DNA of 64,000 bases from Actibacterium lipolyticum (GTDB lineage Bacteria > Pseudomonadota > Alphaproteobacteria > Rhodobacterales > Rhodobacteraceae): positions 1,479,501-1,543,500 of the forward strand of contig NZ_FXYE01000002.1 in assembly GCF_900184935.1 (NCBI RefSeq). Reading direction: 5' to 3'. Of this stretch, positions 42,525 to 53,278 are shown in pieces. The translations under genes were made by a program, and so were the position numbers. Positions within the stretch are counted from its first letter, which is position 1; each line of letters opens with the position of its first letter. The notes under the pieces were generated by a model. It ran no database searches. It was given only the letters and a program-made list of their open reading frames with translations, and had not been told where the DNA came from.

Positions 42525-43508
42525 TTAGGCCTTTAGGTTCTTCGCGGAATCCATGATCGCGTCGTACTGCCCCGCGGGGCGGAAACGATACAGGTATTCC
42601 GGCGTCACAGCCTCGGCCGAGGTTGGCACGATGCCCAACTCTTCGAACCCTGCTGCGCCTTCGGCCACCACGTTATCAACACGCAGGCTTTTGACCTGAT
42701 CACGGGTCAGCATGCCGTTGGTGATAAGGCCGCCGGTCATGAACTGAAGGAAGTCAAAGCCACCCGCCATGATGCGCGCTTTCCAGAACGGAATGTTTAC
42801 AATCAGACGGCGGCGGTGAACGACCTTCATCAGGTCCTTCATCAATTCACGGAATGTGCTGACCTCTGGCCCGCCCAGTTCGTAAACGCCGGGGGCAGCC
42901 TGCCCCAGCACGCCGGCAACAGCGGCTTTCGCAACATCATCAACGTATACCGGCTGAAACTTTGTGTCGGCACCGACAACGGGCAAGATTGGCCCAAGCC
43001 GCGACATCGAAGCAAAGCGGTTAAAGAAGTTATCTTCGGGACCAAAGATCACCGATGGGCGCAGGATGACCGCGTTTGCGAACCCTTCCAGCACGCCCTG
43101 TTCACCCAAAGCCTTAGACTTGGAATAGCGGCTTTCGGATTCGGCATCTGCACCGATGGCCGACATGTGAACCAGACGCGCAACGCCTTCGTCGGTTGCC
43201 AAACGCGCGATGCGTTCTGCACCTTCGTGCTGAACCGCATCGAATTTGTTTTTGCCGACTTCGTTCAGAATGCCAACGCAGTTCACCACCGCATCCGCAC
43301 CATGAAGAACCGCGCGAACGGAATCGTCATCGCGAATGTTGCAGAAAACAGGTTCCACCTGCCCGACCGCGCCATAGGGGCGCACAAAGCCAGCTTCGTT
43401 TGGGCGACGTACAGCGACGCGGACGCGCCAGCCTTCTTTGGCCATGCGACGTGCGATATAGCGCCCGACAAAGCCCGACCCGCCGAAAATGGTCACAAGC
43501 TTGGACAT
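42525..43508 (-). CDS. NDUFA9-like NAD(P)-binding protein (complex I-associated SDR)
   Basis: A 327-aa atypical short-chain dehydrogenase. The N-terminus MSKLVTIFGGSGFVGRYIARRMAKEGWRVRVAVRRP has the TGxxGxxG-like nucleotide loop. VVNCVGILNEVGKNKFDAVQHEGAERIARLA and LRPSVIFGPEDNFFNRFASM follow. Such proteins resemble the NDUFA9 accessory subunit of complex I and are usually found near respiratory or quinone genes; binding of NADPH is likely, and catalysis is doubtful. The ATG at 43508 has GGAGG before it, and the 48 in-frame codons upstream are not used. tRNA-Leu is upstream on the other strand. Confidence 0.85.
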   Translation of the reverse strand: MSKLVTIFGGSGFVGRYIARRMAKEGWRVRVAVRRPNEAGFVRPYGAVGQVEPVFCNIRDDDSVRAVLHGADAVVNCVGILNEVGKNKFDAVQHEGAERIARLATDEGVARLVHMSAIGADAESESRYSKSKALGEQGVLEGFANAVILRPSVIFGPEDNFFNRFASMSRLGPILPVVGADTKFQPVYVDDVAKAAVAGVLGQAAPGVYELGGPEVSTFRELMKDLMKVVHRRRLIVNIPFWKARIMAGGFDFLQFMTGGLITNGMLTRDQVKSLRVDNVVAEGAAGFEELGIVPTSAEAVTPEYLYRFRPAGQYDAIMDSAKNLKA

Positions 43509-43608
43509 AAGGTGGCCTCCATCTAATTCGTTACGTGCCTGAATAGCTTTCTGACCGGCGCCAAACAAGCCGATATCGCGATTGTGCAAATTCTGTCGCA
43601 ATGACCCG

Positions 43609-43637
43609 TTGACACTGCCCGCCACCGGCTTTACATC
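43609..43637 (+). promoter_or_regulatory. Promoter of tRNA-Leu
   Basis: TTGACA (43609-43614) and TACATC (43632-43637) are spaced by exactly 17 bases. The first tRNA base follows about 17 bases later. The -35 is perfect and the -10 is weaker, as often seen in this group. Confidence 0.65.
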
Positions 43638-43654
43638 CCCGCTCCACGACACCT

Positions 43655-43741
43655 GCCCAGGTGGCGGAATTGGTAGACGCGCTAGCTTCAGGTGCTAGTA
43701 TTGGCAACGATGTGGAGGTTCGAGTCCTCTCCTGGGCACCA
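43655..43741 (+). tRNA. tRNA-Leu, anticodon CAG
   Basis: An 87-base tRNA gene including an encoded CCA (43739-43741). The acceptor stem is GCCCAGG...CCTGGGC with discriminator A. The D-arm region GGCGGAATTGGTAGACGC, the anticodon stem CTAGC/GCTAG with loop TTCAGGT (anticodon CAG), and the T-arm GGTTCGAGTCC are all clear, as is the long variable arm of class II leucine tRNAs. It reads CUG codons. Confidence 0.96.
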
Positions 43742-43819
43742 AAAAACCCCAACGACATTTCCAATGTTTTTTACATGCAGCACCTTCACAGGTCCATGGC
43801 TTAGCTTTTGGCACGCGGG

Positions 43820-44749
43820 TTATTTGAGAATCGATTCCCCCGCCGTCGGCAACGCGCTTTGTTTTACACCTGCTTGGCGGACGATCTCGGCTATGTTTGC
43901 CAACTGATCGGACAACGGGTTGGATTTTCGCCAAACCATCCCAATCGTTCTTGAGGGCCGCGGATCTGGCAAACGCGCCAACGAAACCGAGGCAGAGCGC
44001 GTTTCAATCGGCACCGCCATCTCTGGAATCAGCGTTACACCGATTCCCGCGCCCACCATCTGAACGAGGGTGGAAAGGGAACTGCCCTCCATCAACTCAC
44101 GTGGCAGCGAAGACGACATTTTACAAAACGAAATCGCCTGATCGCGAAAACAGTGCCCTTCCTCCAGCAACAGCAAACGCATCTGCTGTAACATTTCGGG
44201 ATTCGGCACGGGTTTGTCGGCGTCCTCAAGCGGGCGCAGTAGAACGAATTCTTCGTCAAACAGCGGCACCTCGACCAACGACGGTTCAGAAATTGGCAAC
44301 GCAACGATCGCCATATCCAACCGCGCCTTCAGCAAATCCTTGATCAGCTTTTGCGTCACCGTTTCGCGCGGGTGCAGATCCAACCCCGGATAATGCAGCG
44401 TAAGAGATTTGATCACCTCGGGCAGCAGATACGGCGCGACCGTGGGAATCACACCAATCCGCAGCCGCCCAATCAGCGGGGCCTGCGTTGCGCGTGCCAA
44501 ATCCTCCAGCTCGTCAACGGCGCGCAGGATGTCGCTTACACGGCTTGCGAATTCTTCGCCCAGCCCGGTCAGACGAATTTGACGCGTCCCCCGTTCAACA
44601 AGGGGCGCGCTGATCAGCCCTTCCAGTTCTTTGATCTGCACGGACAGCGCAGGCTGCGAAATCGAGCAATCCTCAGCCGCGCGGCCAAAGTGGCGATTCC
44701 GGGCAAGTGCCTCAAAATAACGAAGATGCTTCATCGAGATTCTATTCAT
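43820..44749 (-). CDS. oxyR: LysR-type hydrogen peroxide-sensing regulator OxyR
   Basis: A 309-aa regulator that senses peroxide through a disulfide and activates antioxidant genes. The N-terminal HTH is MKHLRYFEALARNRHFGRAAEDCSISQPALSVQIKELEGL. The redox pair is seen as C200 in EGHCFRDQ and C209 in SFCKMSS, the same spacing as E. coli C199/C208. The start at 44749 is supported by AGGA seven bases upstream. It is divergent from katG across a 175-base region, the usual OxyR arrangement. Confidence 0.95.
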   Translation of the reverse strand: MNRISMKHLRYFEALARNRHFGRAAEDCSISQPALSVQIKELEGLISAPLVERGTRQIRLTGLGEEFASRVSDILRAVDELEDLARATQAPLIGRLRIGVIPTVAPYLLPEVIKSLTLHYPGLDLHPRETVTQKLIKDLLKARLDMAIVALPISEPSLVEVPLFDEEFVLLRPLEDADKPVPNPEMLQQMRLLLLEEGHCFRDQAISFCKMSSSLPRELMEGSSLSTLVQMVGAGIGVTLIPEMAVPIETRSASVSLARLPDPRPSRTIGMVWRKSNPLSDQLANIAEIVRQAGVKQSALPTAGESILK

Positions 44750-44777
44750 AAGAAAATCCTATCAGAGCGTTTAGAAA

Positions 44778-44791
44778 ATGCAATTTTGCAT
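44778..44791. promoter_or_regulatory. Palindrome ATGCAATTTTGCAT in the oxyR-katG region
   Basis: ATGCAATTTTGCAT is a perfect 6-bp inverted repeat with a two-base centre, 29 bases from the oxyR start and about 135 from katG. It does not match the ATAG-N7-CTAT OxyR consensus; it is closer to Fur-family boxes of the TGCAA...TTGCA type. It is probably an operator, but whose is not known. Confidence 0.4.
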
Positions 44792-44900
44792 TATCGCCAG
44801 ACTCCTGTAATTTTCGCGCAAGAGGACGCCCCTTCATCCAGAATCGCCACGCAGTTGCGCAACGGTTTTGTGCTGGGGTCGTCTTTCCGTGCCACGATAA

Positions 44901-47099
<2,199 letters not shown>

Positions 47100-47106
47100 A
47101 CAATTG

Positions 47107-47134
47107 GGCTCTCCGCGCACCTGCGCGGGGAGCC
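47107..47134 (+). terminator. Terminator-like hairpin after katG
   Basis: GGCTCTCCGCGC (47107-47118) pairs with GCGCGGGGAGCC (47123-47134) over an ACCT loop with one wobble. The following TCTTAT is a poor U-tract, so it may be a weak terminator or an mRNA stabiliser. Confidence 0.6.
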
Positions 47135-47344
47135 TCTTATGGCCGGGGTTTCCCGCGCAATAAACGACATCGGCAATTCATCGCCGCGCCCAAGCCCCCA
47201 TACAGGTTGCACCAAGACGCCAGCATCGTTAGATAAATGCGGCTCAGCGCGCGGTTAGAACGACCATGCGGCTGCGGCTAAACAATGCTTGCGGGGTTAA
47301 GTTGGCCAAAACCTTTGGTCGCGCCCCTTGGATCAGGGGCCGAC

Positions 47345-47956
47345 GTGGCGAATTTCCTTTATAAGAACGACCTTCCCGATGATCTGGACCTTGGTCCAGT
47401 TGTTGCCATCGACTGTGAAACCATGGGGCTGAACCCACATCGTGACCGCCTGTGCGTTGTGCAGATGTCGGGCGGTGACGGAAACGCGCATATGGTGCAG
47501 ATCGAAATCGGCCAGACCGAGGCACCGAACCTGTGCAAAATGCTGGCCGATCCGAACGTGCTGAAGCTGTTCCATTTTGGCCGTTTTGACATTGCCGCGA
47601 TGTACAACGCGTTTGGCACACTGGCCGCGCCTGTCTATTGCACCAAGATCGCGTCCAAACTGATCCGCACCTACACCGACCGTCACGGGCTGAAAGCGCT
47701 GCTTCAGGAATTGATCGGCGTAGATATCTCGAAGCAACAGCAAAGCTCTGACTGGGGCGCGGCTGAGTTGACCGAGGCGCAGCTTTCCTATGCGGCGTCC
47801 GACGTGCTGTACCTGCACCGCCTGCGCGACGAATTGAACACACGCCTTGTGCGCGAAGGACGCATGGAACTGGCACAGTCGTGCTATGATTTCTTGCCGG
47901 TCCGCGCGCAACTGGACCTTGCGGGCTGGCCCGAAATCGACATTTTTGATCATTGA
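47345..47956 (+). CDS. rnd: Ribonuclease D (DEDD exonuclease)
   Basis: A 203-aa 3'-5' exoribonuclease that trims tRNA and other RNA ends. The DEDDy motifs are seen: VVAIDCETMGL (motif I, D and E), HFGRFDIAAM (II, D), and YAASDVLYLHRLRDEL (III, Y and D). This short form lacks the C-terminal HRDC domains of E. coli RNase D, which is common in alphaproteobacteria. The start is a GTG at 47345 with AGGGG five bases before it; the 20 in-frame codons upstream from 47285 look unneeded. kdsD follows five bases after the stop, so it probably leads the LPS/sigma-54 operon. Confidence 0.88.
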   Translation: MANFLYKNDLPDDLDLGPVVAIDCETMGLNPHRDRLCVVQMSGGDGNAHMVQIEIGQTEAPNLCKMLADPNVLKLFHFGRFDIAAMYNAFGTLAAPVYCTKIASKLIRTYTDRHGLKALLQELIGVDISKQQQSSDWGAAELTEAQLSYAASDVLYLHRLRDELNTRLVREGRMELAQSCYDFLPVRAQLDLAGWPEIDIFDH

Positions 47957-47960
47957 TCCC

Positions 47961-48926
47961 ATGACAAACGAAACCTTCATCCAAACCGGCCGCCGCGTCA
48001 TCACACGCGAGGCTGACGCGCTGGCCCTCCTCTCTGACGCTTTGGGCGACAGCTTTTCCGAGGCGGTCGAGGTCTTGTTGAAAGCCCGCGGTCGGGTGAT
48101 CGTTTCGGGCATGGGCAAATCGGGCCACATCGCACGCAAAATCGCGGCCACCTTTGCTTCAACCGGCACACCGGCGCAGTTCGTGCACCCGGCCGAGGCA
48201 AGCCACGGCGACCTTGGCATGGTGGCAAAGGGCGATGTTGCGCTGGTGCTGTCAAATTCGGGCGAAACGCCTGAACTGGCGGATATCATTGCCTATACCC
48301 GCCGTTTTTCCATCCCGATGATCGGGGTGGCAAGCCGGTCAAATTCGACCCTGTTGCGCGAATCCGACGTGGCGCTGTTGCTGCCCCCCGCGGAAGAAGC
48401 CTGTGACACCGGCATCGTCCCGACCACATCCACCACGATGACCTTGGCATTGGGTGATGCGCTGGCCATTGCGTTGATGGAACACCGCCAATTTACGCCC
48501 GAACATTTCCGCGAATTCCACCCCGGTGGCAAACTGGGCGCGCGCCTGTCCAAAGTGCGCGACCTGATGCACGGCGCCGTTGAGGTGCCAACCGTGCGCA
48601 CCGGCACCCCGATGAGCGACGCCCTGTTAACGATGAGCCAAAAGACCTTTGGCGTGGTGGGTGTCACGAATAGCGATGGCAAACTGATCGGCATCGTGAC
48701 GGATGGTGACCTTCGCCGCCACATGAAGGGGCTGCTGGACTTGACCGCAGATCAGGTAATGACGGAAAGCCCACTGACCATCGCACCGACCGCGTTGGCG
48801 GAAGAGGCCGTGGCCCTGATGAATGACCGCAAGATCACCTGCCTGTTCGTCGTCGAACCCGATGGGGATGGCAGCGCCCAAGGGATTTTGCACATTCACG
48901 ACTGCCTGCGCGCCGGGGTGGCCTGA
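47961..48926 (+). CDS. kdsD: Arabinose-5-phosphate isomerase KdsD (KpsF)
   Basis: Converts ribulose 5-phosphate to arabinose 5-phosphate, the first step to Kdo for LPS and capsule. The 321-aa protein has an SIS domain at residues of about 35-180 (ARGRVIVSGMGKSGHIARKIAATFASTGTPAQFVHPAEASHGDLGMV, SNSGETPEL) and a pair of CBS domains at about 195-320. The ATG at 47961 follows rnd by four bases. The downstream genes lptC, lptA and lptB transport the finished LPS, and kdsB at 60857 activates Kdo. Confidence 0.94.
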   Translation: MTNETFIQTGRRVITREADALALLSDALGDSFSEAVEVLLKARGRVIVSGMGKSGHIARKIAATFASTGTPAQFVHPAEASHGDLGMVAKGDVALVLSNSGETPELADIIAYTRRFSIPMIGVASRSNSTLLRESDVALLLPPAEEACDTGIVPTTSTTMTLALGDALAIALMEHRQFTPEHFREFHPGGKLGARLSKVRDLMHGAVEVPTVRTGTPMSDALLTMSQKTFGVVGVTNSDGKLIGIVTDGDLRRHMKGLLDLTADQVMTESPLTIAPTALAEEAVALMNDRKITCLFVVEPDGDGSAQGILHIHDCLRAGVA

Positions 48927-48930
48927 GGCG

Positions 48931-49554
48931 ATGGCCTCGTTCGATAACACCTATTCCCGCTTTATTGCGCTGGCCAAAATCGTATTGCCACTGGCCGCGC
49001 TGGCGCTGCTTTCAACGCTGTTCCTGTTTTCACGGGATGTGGATCCAACCCGGTCCATCCCCTATTCAAACGTGGATGTTGAACAATTGGTGCGCGAACA
49101 GCGCGTCAACGCCCCCCACTATTCCGGCGTAACATCCGACGGAACCGCAATATCGGTATCCGCCGAATCCGCCATCCCTGAACTTGGAAACCCCGAACGA
49201 GCATCGGCGACGGCAATGACCGCGCGGCTGGACTTTGCGAATGGGGGCCATACCGACATCCAGTCCGCCAGCGGCCAAATTGATACGGGCGCGGGCAACG
49301 CAGTGCTGGACGGCGGGGTTATCATCGATACGTCAGATGGTTATCACATCACCACCAACAAACTGACCACCGCGCTGGACCAAACCTCGGTCGTGACGGA
49401 CAGCACAATCAACGCCACTGGCCCCTTGGGCACACTGACGGCTGGCCAGATGGAGCTGAACCAGACCAACGGGGAAAATGGCGGGTATCTTCTGGTTTTC
49501 AAGCAGGGTGTGAAACTGGTATACGATCCTGCGGAGCAAGGGGAATTGGAATGA
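48931..49554 (+). CDS. lptC: LPS export bridge protein LptC
   Basis: A 207-aa inner-membrane-anchored periplasmic protein that passes LPS from the LptBFG ABC transporter to LptA. It has one N-terminal membrane segment (IALAKIVLPLAALALLSTLFLFS, residues of about 12-34), then a beta-jelly-roll with SGTAISVSAESAIPE-type strands and GQMELNQTNGENGGYLLVFKQGVKLVYDP. The start is four bases after the kdsD stop; the stop overlaps the lptA start. Confidence 0.85.
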   Translation: MASFDNTYSRFIALAKIVLPLAALALLSTLFLFSRDVDPTRSIPYSNVDVEQLVREQRVNAPHYSGVTSDGTAISVSAESAIPELGNPERASATAMTARLDFANGGHTDIQSASGQIDTGAGNAVLDGGVIIDTSDGYHITTNKLTTALDQTSVVTDSTINATGPLGTLTAGQMELNQTNGENGGYLLVFKQGVKLVYDPAEQGELE

Positions 49555-50057
49555 TGCGTTTGCGGACCGGCCTTATGGCATTGTGCCTAACTTTACTGCC
49601 CGCTTTGGCTTTTGCTCAGGGCGCGCAGGTCGCGTTTGGCGGGTTGAAGCAGGACACATCACTGCCGGTTGAGGTGACCGCTGATGAGCTGCGCGTTAAC
49701 CAAGCAGACGGCACCGCGATCTTCACCGGGAATGTTTTGATTGGCCAAGGCGAAATGCGCCTGTCTGCCAACCGGGTTCAGGTGGAATACGCAACTGAAA
49801 ACGGCCAGCAAAGCGGCGACATCCAACGCATGCACGCAACCGGCAACGTCGTCTTGGTGAACGGCGGTGAAGCCGCAGAGGCGCAAGAGGCGATTTATAC
49901 GCTTGCGTCCGGTTCCATCGTGATGACCGGTGACGTGATCCTGACACAGGGCCTAAGCGCGCTTTCCGGGCAGCGGCTTGTTGTGGATCTGCAAGCTGGC
50001 ACCGGACAGATGGAAGGCCGCGTTAAAACCATCTTCCAACCGGGCGCGAACCAATGA
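49551..50057 (+). CDS. lptA: LPS transport periplasmic protein LptA
   Basis: A 168-aa periplasmic protein of the OstA fold that forms the filament carrying LPS across the periplasm. It has a signal peptide (to about residue 24, ALAFAQG) and the OstA signature LPVEVTADELRVNQADGTAIFTGNVLIGQGEMRLSANRVQVEY. The start ATG at 49551 overlaps lptC by 4 bases. The stop overlaps lptB by 4 bases (ATGA), so the lptC-lptA-lptB set is translated in coupled fashion. Confidence 0.92.
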   Translation: MMRLRTGLMALCLTLLPALAFAQGAQVAFGGLKQDTSLPVEVTADELRVNQADGTAIFTGNVLIGQGEMRLSANRVQVEYATENGQQSGDIQRMHATGNVVLVNGGEAAEAQEAIYTLASGSIVMTGDVILTQGLSALSGQRLVVDLQAGTGQMEGRVKTIFQPGANQ

Positions 50058-50815
50058 GCCAAGCCCCCGACCTTACAGTTGCTGACGGCGATGTTGGCCT
50101 GAAGGTCGTGAACCTGCGCAAAAGTTACCGCCGCCGCCCTGTCATTCGCGATGTCAGCCTTGAACTTGGCCGCGGCGAAGTTGTTGCATTGCTGGGGCCA
50201 AACGGTTCGGGCAAGACCACGTGTTTTTACAATATTGCGGGTCTAATCCGGCCCGAAGGCGGGTCTGTCACCATCGACGGGCGCGAAGTTACCGCCCTGC
50301 CAATGTATCGGCGTGCCAAGCTTGGCATCGGCTATCTGCCGCAAGAGGTCAGCATTTTTCGCGGGATGAGCGTTGAGGATAACATCCTCGCCATTCTCGA
50401 AATATCCGAAAAAGACCGCCACAAGCGCCGCGAGCGTCTGGAAGAGCTGCTTTCGGAATTCTCAATCGGCCACCTTCGGCGCGCCCCTGCCCTTTCGTTG
50501 TCTGGTGGCGAACGCCGGCGTGTCGAAATCGCACGCTGTTTGGCGGCGAACCCGAAATACCTGCTGCTGGATGAACCCTTTGCCGGGGTCGATCCAATCG
50601 CGGTGGGTGAAATTCGCGGGCTGGTATCTGATCTGAAGAACCGCGGCATCGGCGTGCTGATCACCGATCACAACGTGCGCGAAACGCTGGAAATCGTCGA
50701 TCGCGCGTATATCCTGCATGACGGCAAGGTACTGATGAGCGGCACAACAGACGAAGTCGTGCGCGACGAAAACGTGCGGCGGGTCTATCTGGGCCAAAGT
50801 TTCCGCATATCGTAA
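50054..50815 (+). CDS. lptB: LPS export ABC transporter ATP-binding protein LptB
   Basis: The cytoplasmic ATPase of the LptBFG pump. The 253-aa protein has Walker A GPNGSGKTT (residues of about 52-60), the signature ALSLSGGERRRVEIARCLA, Walker B YLLLDEPFAGVDPI, and a switch histidine in LITDHNVRETLEI. The Q-loop region LPQEVSIFRGMSVEDNI is typical of LptB. lptF and lptG are not in this window. rpoN starts 11 bases downstream, a conserved order in proteobacteria. Confidence 0.97.
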   Translation: MSQAPDLTVADGDVGLKVVNLRKSYRRRPVIRDVSLELGRGEVVALLGPNGSGKTTCFYNIAGLIRPEGGSVTIDGREVTALPMYRRAKLGIGYLPQEVSIFRGMSVEDNILAILEISEKDRHKRRERLEELLSEFSIGHLRRAPALSLSGGERRRVEIARCLAANPKYLLLDEPFAGVDPIAVGEIRGLVSDLKNRGIGVLITDHNVRETLEIVDRAYILHDGKVLMSGTTDEVVRDENVRRVYLGQSFRIS

Positions 50816-50826
50816 GGACGCAAGCC

Positions 50827-52146
50827 ATGGCGTTAAACCAACGGCTTCAACCACGTCAAACACAGCGCATCGCGCTAACGCCTGCCCTGCGACATGGGCT
50901 GCAAATCCTTCAGACGCCTATCATTGAACTGCACGCCGAAATCGCGCGGCTGGCGGCGGAAAACCCGCTGATTCTGGTGGAAGACGCCCAGCCCGTCAGC
51001 TTTCGCGGGGGTATGGAGGGCGCAGAAGATTTCGTTGCTGAGCAAGAAACCCTTGCACAAAACCTGCGGCACCAACTGTCTCTGATGCAGCTGGAACGCC
51101 CCACCATGCTGTTGGCGCAGTTCCTGACGGGCGACCTGACCGACGACGGCTATCTGGATAGCACCGCCGAAGAGTTATCACAGAACCTTGGCCTTCCGCT
51201 TGATCATGTGGCCGCCTCCATTCGTGCCTTGCAGGCCTGTGAACCCGTCGGGGTTGGGGCGCGCAACCTTGCGGAATGTCTGCAGCTACAACTGATCGAC
51301 AAGGGCGTTTCGGGTGATGTTGCGCGGCTGGCGTGTCAGCATCTTGATATTTTGGTCGAAGGAAATTGGAAGAAGGCTGAAAAGCTGATCGGGCTGCCCC
51401 AGGCGGAACTTGAAAAGCTTACCGATTTGATCCGCACCCTGAACCCGCGCCCAGCCCGCCAAGTCGCAGAACCGACGCGCCACATCATGCCCGAGGTGCT
51501 GGTCGAAGAAGATGGTCAGGGTGGGTTTCGTGTGGATATCAACCAATCTGTCATGCCGGCCGTTCGCCTTGATGCTGAACTTTTGGCGCGACTCGACGCA
51601 AAAGATGAGCTTCTGCGCGCCCATCGCGCCCCAGCCGAGGCATTGGTGAACGGCCTAGCCTTTCGCGCGCAGACCCTACGCCAAGTAGCCACAGCGCTTG
51701 TCGCACGTCAGCAAAAGTTCTTTACCTTCGGCCCCGACCACATGGAGCCCCTGACCCGCGCCGCCCTAGCCGAGGCGTTGAACCTTCACCCATCAACTGT
51801 CGGTCGCGCCCTTACAGATAAGGCGCTTACGTTTAATGGCGTGGTCTATCCACTGTCCGATTTCCTGACATCCAGCGTGGGAAATGCCGACGGAAAACGC
51901 GTTTCTGCCTATGTCGTTCAGCGCAAAATTCGACGCCTGATAGAGCAGGAAGACGCCGATTCGACCCTTTCGGACGATGAAATTACGACCATTCTTAAAC
52001 GCGAAGGCGTTGACATCGCCCGTCGAACTGTCGCCAAATACAGGGGATGTATGAATGTTCCATCATCGTTCGAACGCAGCCGACGCAAGGTCGCGCGGCG
52101 GACGCGCCCGGAGGCTCCGGGAGGCGAACCCCCAGATCAGCCTTGA
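50827..52146 (+). CDS. rpoN: RNA polymerase sigma-54 factor
   Basis: The alternative sigma factor for nitrogen and other genes that need enhancer-binding activators. The 439-aa protein begins with the glutamine-rich activator region I (RLQPRQTQRIALTPALRHGLQILQTPIIELHAEIARLAAENPLI). It has the core-binding domain and ends with the RpoN box ARRTVAKYR near residue 397. AAGGACG precedes the ATG. The C-terminal tail (RRKVARRTRPEAPGGEPPDQP) is a little longer than usual. Its companions hpf and ptsN follow. Confidence 0.95.
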   Translation: MALNQRLQPRQTQRIALTPALRHGLQILQTPIIELHAEIARLAAENPLILVEDAQPVSFRGGMEGAEDFVAEQETLAQNLRHQLSLMQLERPTMLLAQFLTGDLTDDGYLDSTAEELSQNLGLPLDHVAASIRALQACEPVGVGARNLAECLQLQLIDKGVSGDVARLACQHLDILVEGNWKKAEKLIGLPQAELEKLTDLIRTLNPRPARQVAEPTRHIMPEVLVEEDGQGGFRVDINQSVMPAVRLDAELLARLDAKDELLRAHRAPAEALVNGLAFRAQTLRQVATALVARQQKFFTFGPDHMEPLTRAALAEALNLHPSTVGRALTDKALTFNGVVYPLSDFLTSSVGNADGKRVSAYVVQRKIRRLIEQEDADSTLSDDEITTILKREGVDIARRTVAKYRGCMNVPSSFERSRRKVARRTRPEAPGGEPPDQP

Positions 52147-52201
52147 TACGGACACGTCCGCGTGACCCGCGTTTTTCTGCGTCATTAACAGGAGGCATTG
52201 T

Positions 52202-52765
52202 ATGCGCTACCAAATCAGCGGAAAACAAATCGACATCGGCGAAGCCCTGCAAACCCATGTAAAACAAGAGCTTGGCGAAGCCGTCGACAAATATGCAGAA
52301 CGCCCAACTGACGCCCAAGTCATCTTTTCACGCAATGCGCACGAGTATGTCTGTGAAGCTACCGTACACTTATCAACCGGCCTGACGGCCCAAGCGAAAG
52401 CCCACGCAACAGAAATCTATTCTGCGTTCGATGGTTGCCGCGATAAAATGGAAAAACAGTTGCGCCGCTATAAGCGGAGATTGAAGGACCATCACCGTGA
52501 ACGCTCGCAGCCGGTTGAATTAACCGGCGGTTCCTCGTATATCCTCGCCAGTGCTGAAGACAACGAAGAGTCGGAACCCGAGACGCTCCAGCCCATGATC
52601 ATTGCCGAGATGGAAACAAGTATTCCGTCGCTTTCGGTTGGTGAAGCGGTGATGCAAATGGAACTGGCCGGGGTCCCTCTTTTGGTTTTCCGCAATGAAA
52701 AGACTGGGGGGGTCAATGTCGTGCATAGCCGTGAAGACGGCAATGTGGGGTGGATTGATCCTTAA
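52202..52765 (+). CDS. hpf: Ribosome hibernation promoting factor, long form (HPF)
   Basis: A 187-aa protein that binds resting ribosomes and causes 100S dimers. The N-terminal S30AE domain (residues of about 1-100: MRYQISGKQIDIGEALQTHVKQELGEAVDKYAERPTDAQVIFSRN) is joined by a variable linker to the C-terminal dimerisation domain (IPSLSVGEAVMQMELAGVPLLVFRNEKTGGVNVVHSREDGNVGWIDP), so it is the long form. AACAGGAGG precedes the ATG. Located between rpoN and ptsN as in many proteobacteria. Confidence 0.95.
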   Translation: MRYQISGKQIDIGEALQTHVKQELGEAVDKYAERPTDAQVIFSRNAHEYVCEATVHLSTGLTAQAKAHATEIYSAFDGCRDKMEKQLRRYKRRLKDHHRERSQPVELTGGSSYILASAEDNEESEPETLQPMIIAEMETSIPSLSVGEAVMQMELAGVPLLVFRNEKTGGVNVVHSREDGNVGWIDP

Positions 52766-52813
52766 AGGGCAGTAAACGGAGCGCCTGTAACAGGGCGGCA
52801 AAGCACTGGATAA

Positions 52814-53278
52814 ATGGAACTCTCGAGCATTTTAAGGCCCGAGGCGGTCAAAGTATTTGGCACGCTTTCAAGTAAAAAACGTCTCTTCCAAGATTTGGGA
52901 GAGATGGCTGCTTCTGTGTATTCTCTTAACGGCTCTGATGTCGTTGACGCACTTCAGGAACGCGAAAGTCTGGGCCCGACGGGCGTTGGACACGGCGTTG
53001 CCTTGCCTCACGCCCGCCTTGAAGGGCTGGATCACGTCGCTGGCGCATTCCTGCGGCTGGAAAAACCGTTGGATTTTGATGCGGTGGATCGCCAGCCTGT
53101 GGATTTGGTATTTGCGTTGTTTGCACCAAAAGATTCAGGCGTCGATCACCTTAAAGCATTGGCTTTGGTATCGCGCACACTGCGTGACGCAACGATTTGC
53201 GCCAAGCTTCGCGCAAACCTAGACCCCGCTGCACTTCACGCGGTTCTAACCGAAGGCCCTGCCTCGCAAGCCGCCTAA
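52814..53278 (+). CDS. ptsN: Nitrogen-regulatory PTS IIA protein (EIIA-Ntr)
   Basis: A 154-aa phospho-carrier of the nitrogen-related PTS, which regulates potassium uptake and other functions. It has the phosphorylated histidine H66 in GHGVALPHARLEG, matching E. coli H73, and the fold elements KRLFQDLGEMAASVYSLNG and PVDLVFALFAPKDSGVDHLKALALVSRTLRD. It ends the rpoN operon and overlaps the sulfotransferase gene tail to tail by 4 bases. No ptsP or ptsO gene is present in this window. Confidence 0.95.
   Translation: MELSSILRPEAVKVFGTLSSKKRLFQDLGEMAASVYSLNGSDVVDALQERESLGPTGVGHGVALPHARLEGLDHVAGAFLRLEKPLDFDAVDRQPVDLVFALFAPKDSGVDHLKALALVSRTLRDATICAKLRANLDPAALHAVLTEGPASQAA

Noticed and set aside
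44745-44765. CTAT...CTAT pattern as an OxyR box
   Set aside because: The two CTAT copies are 17 bases apart from start to start, not the 22 required by the ATAG-N7-CTAT-N7 repeat.
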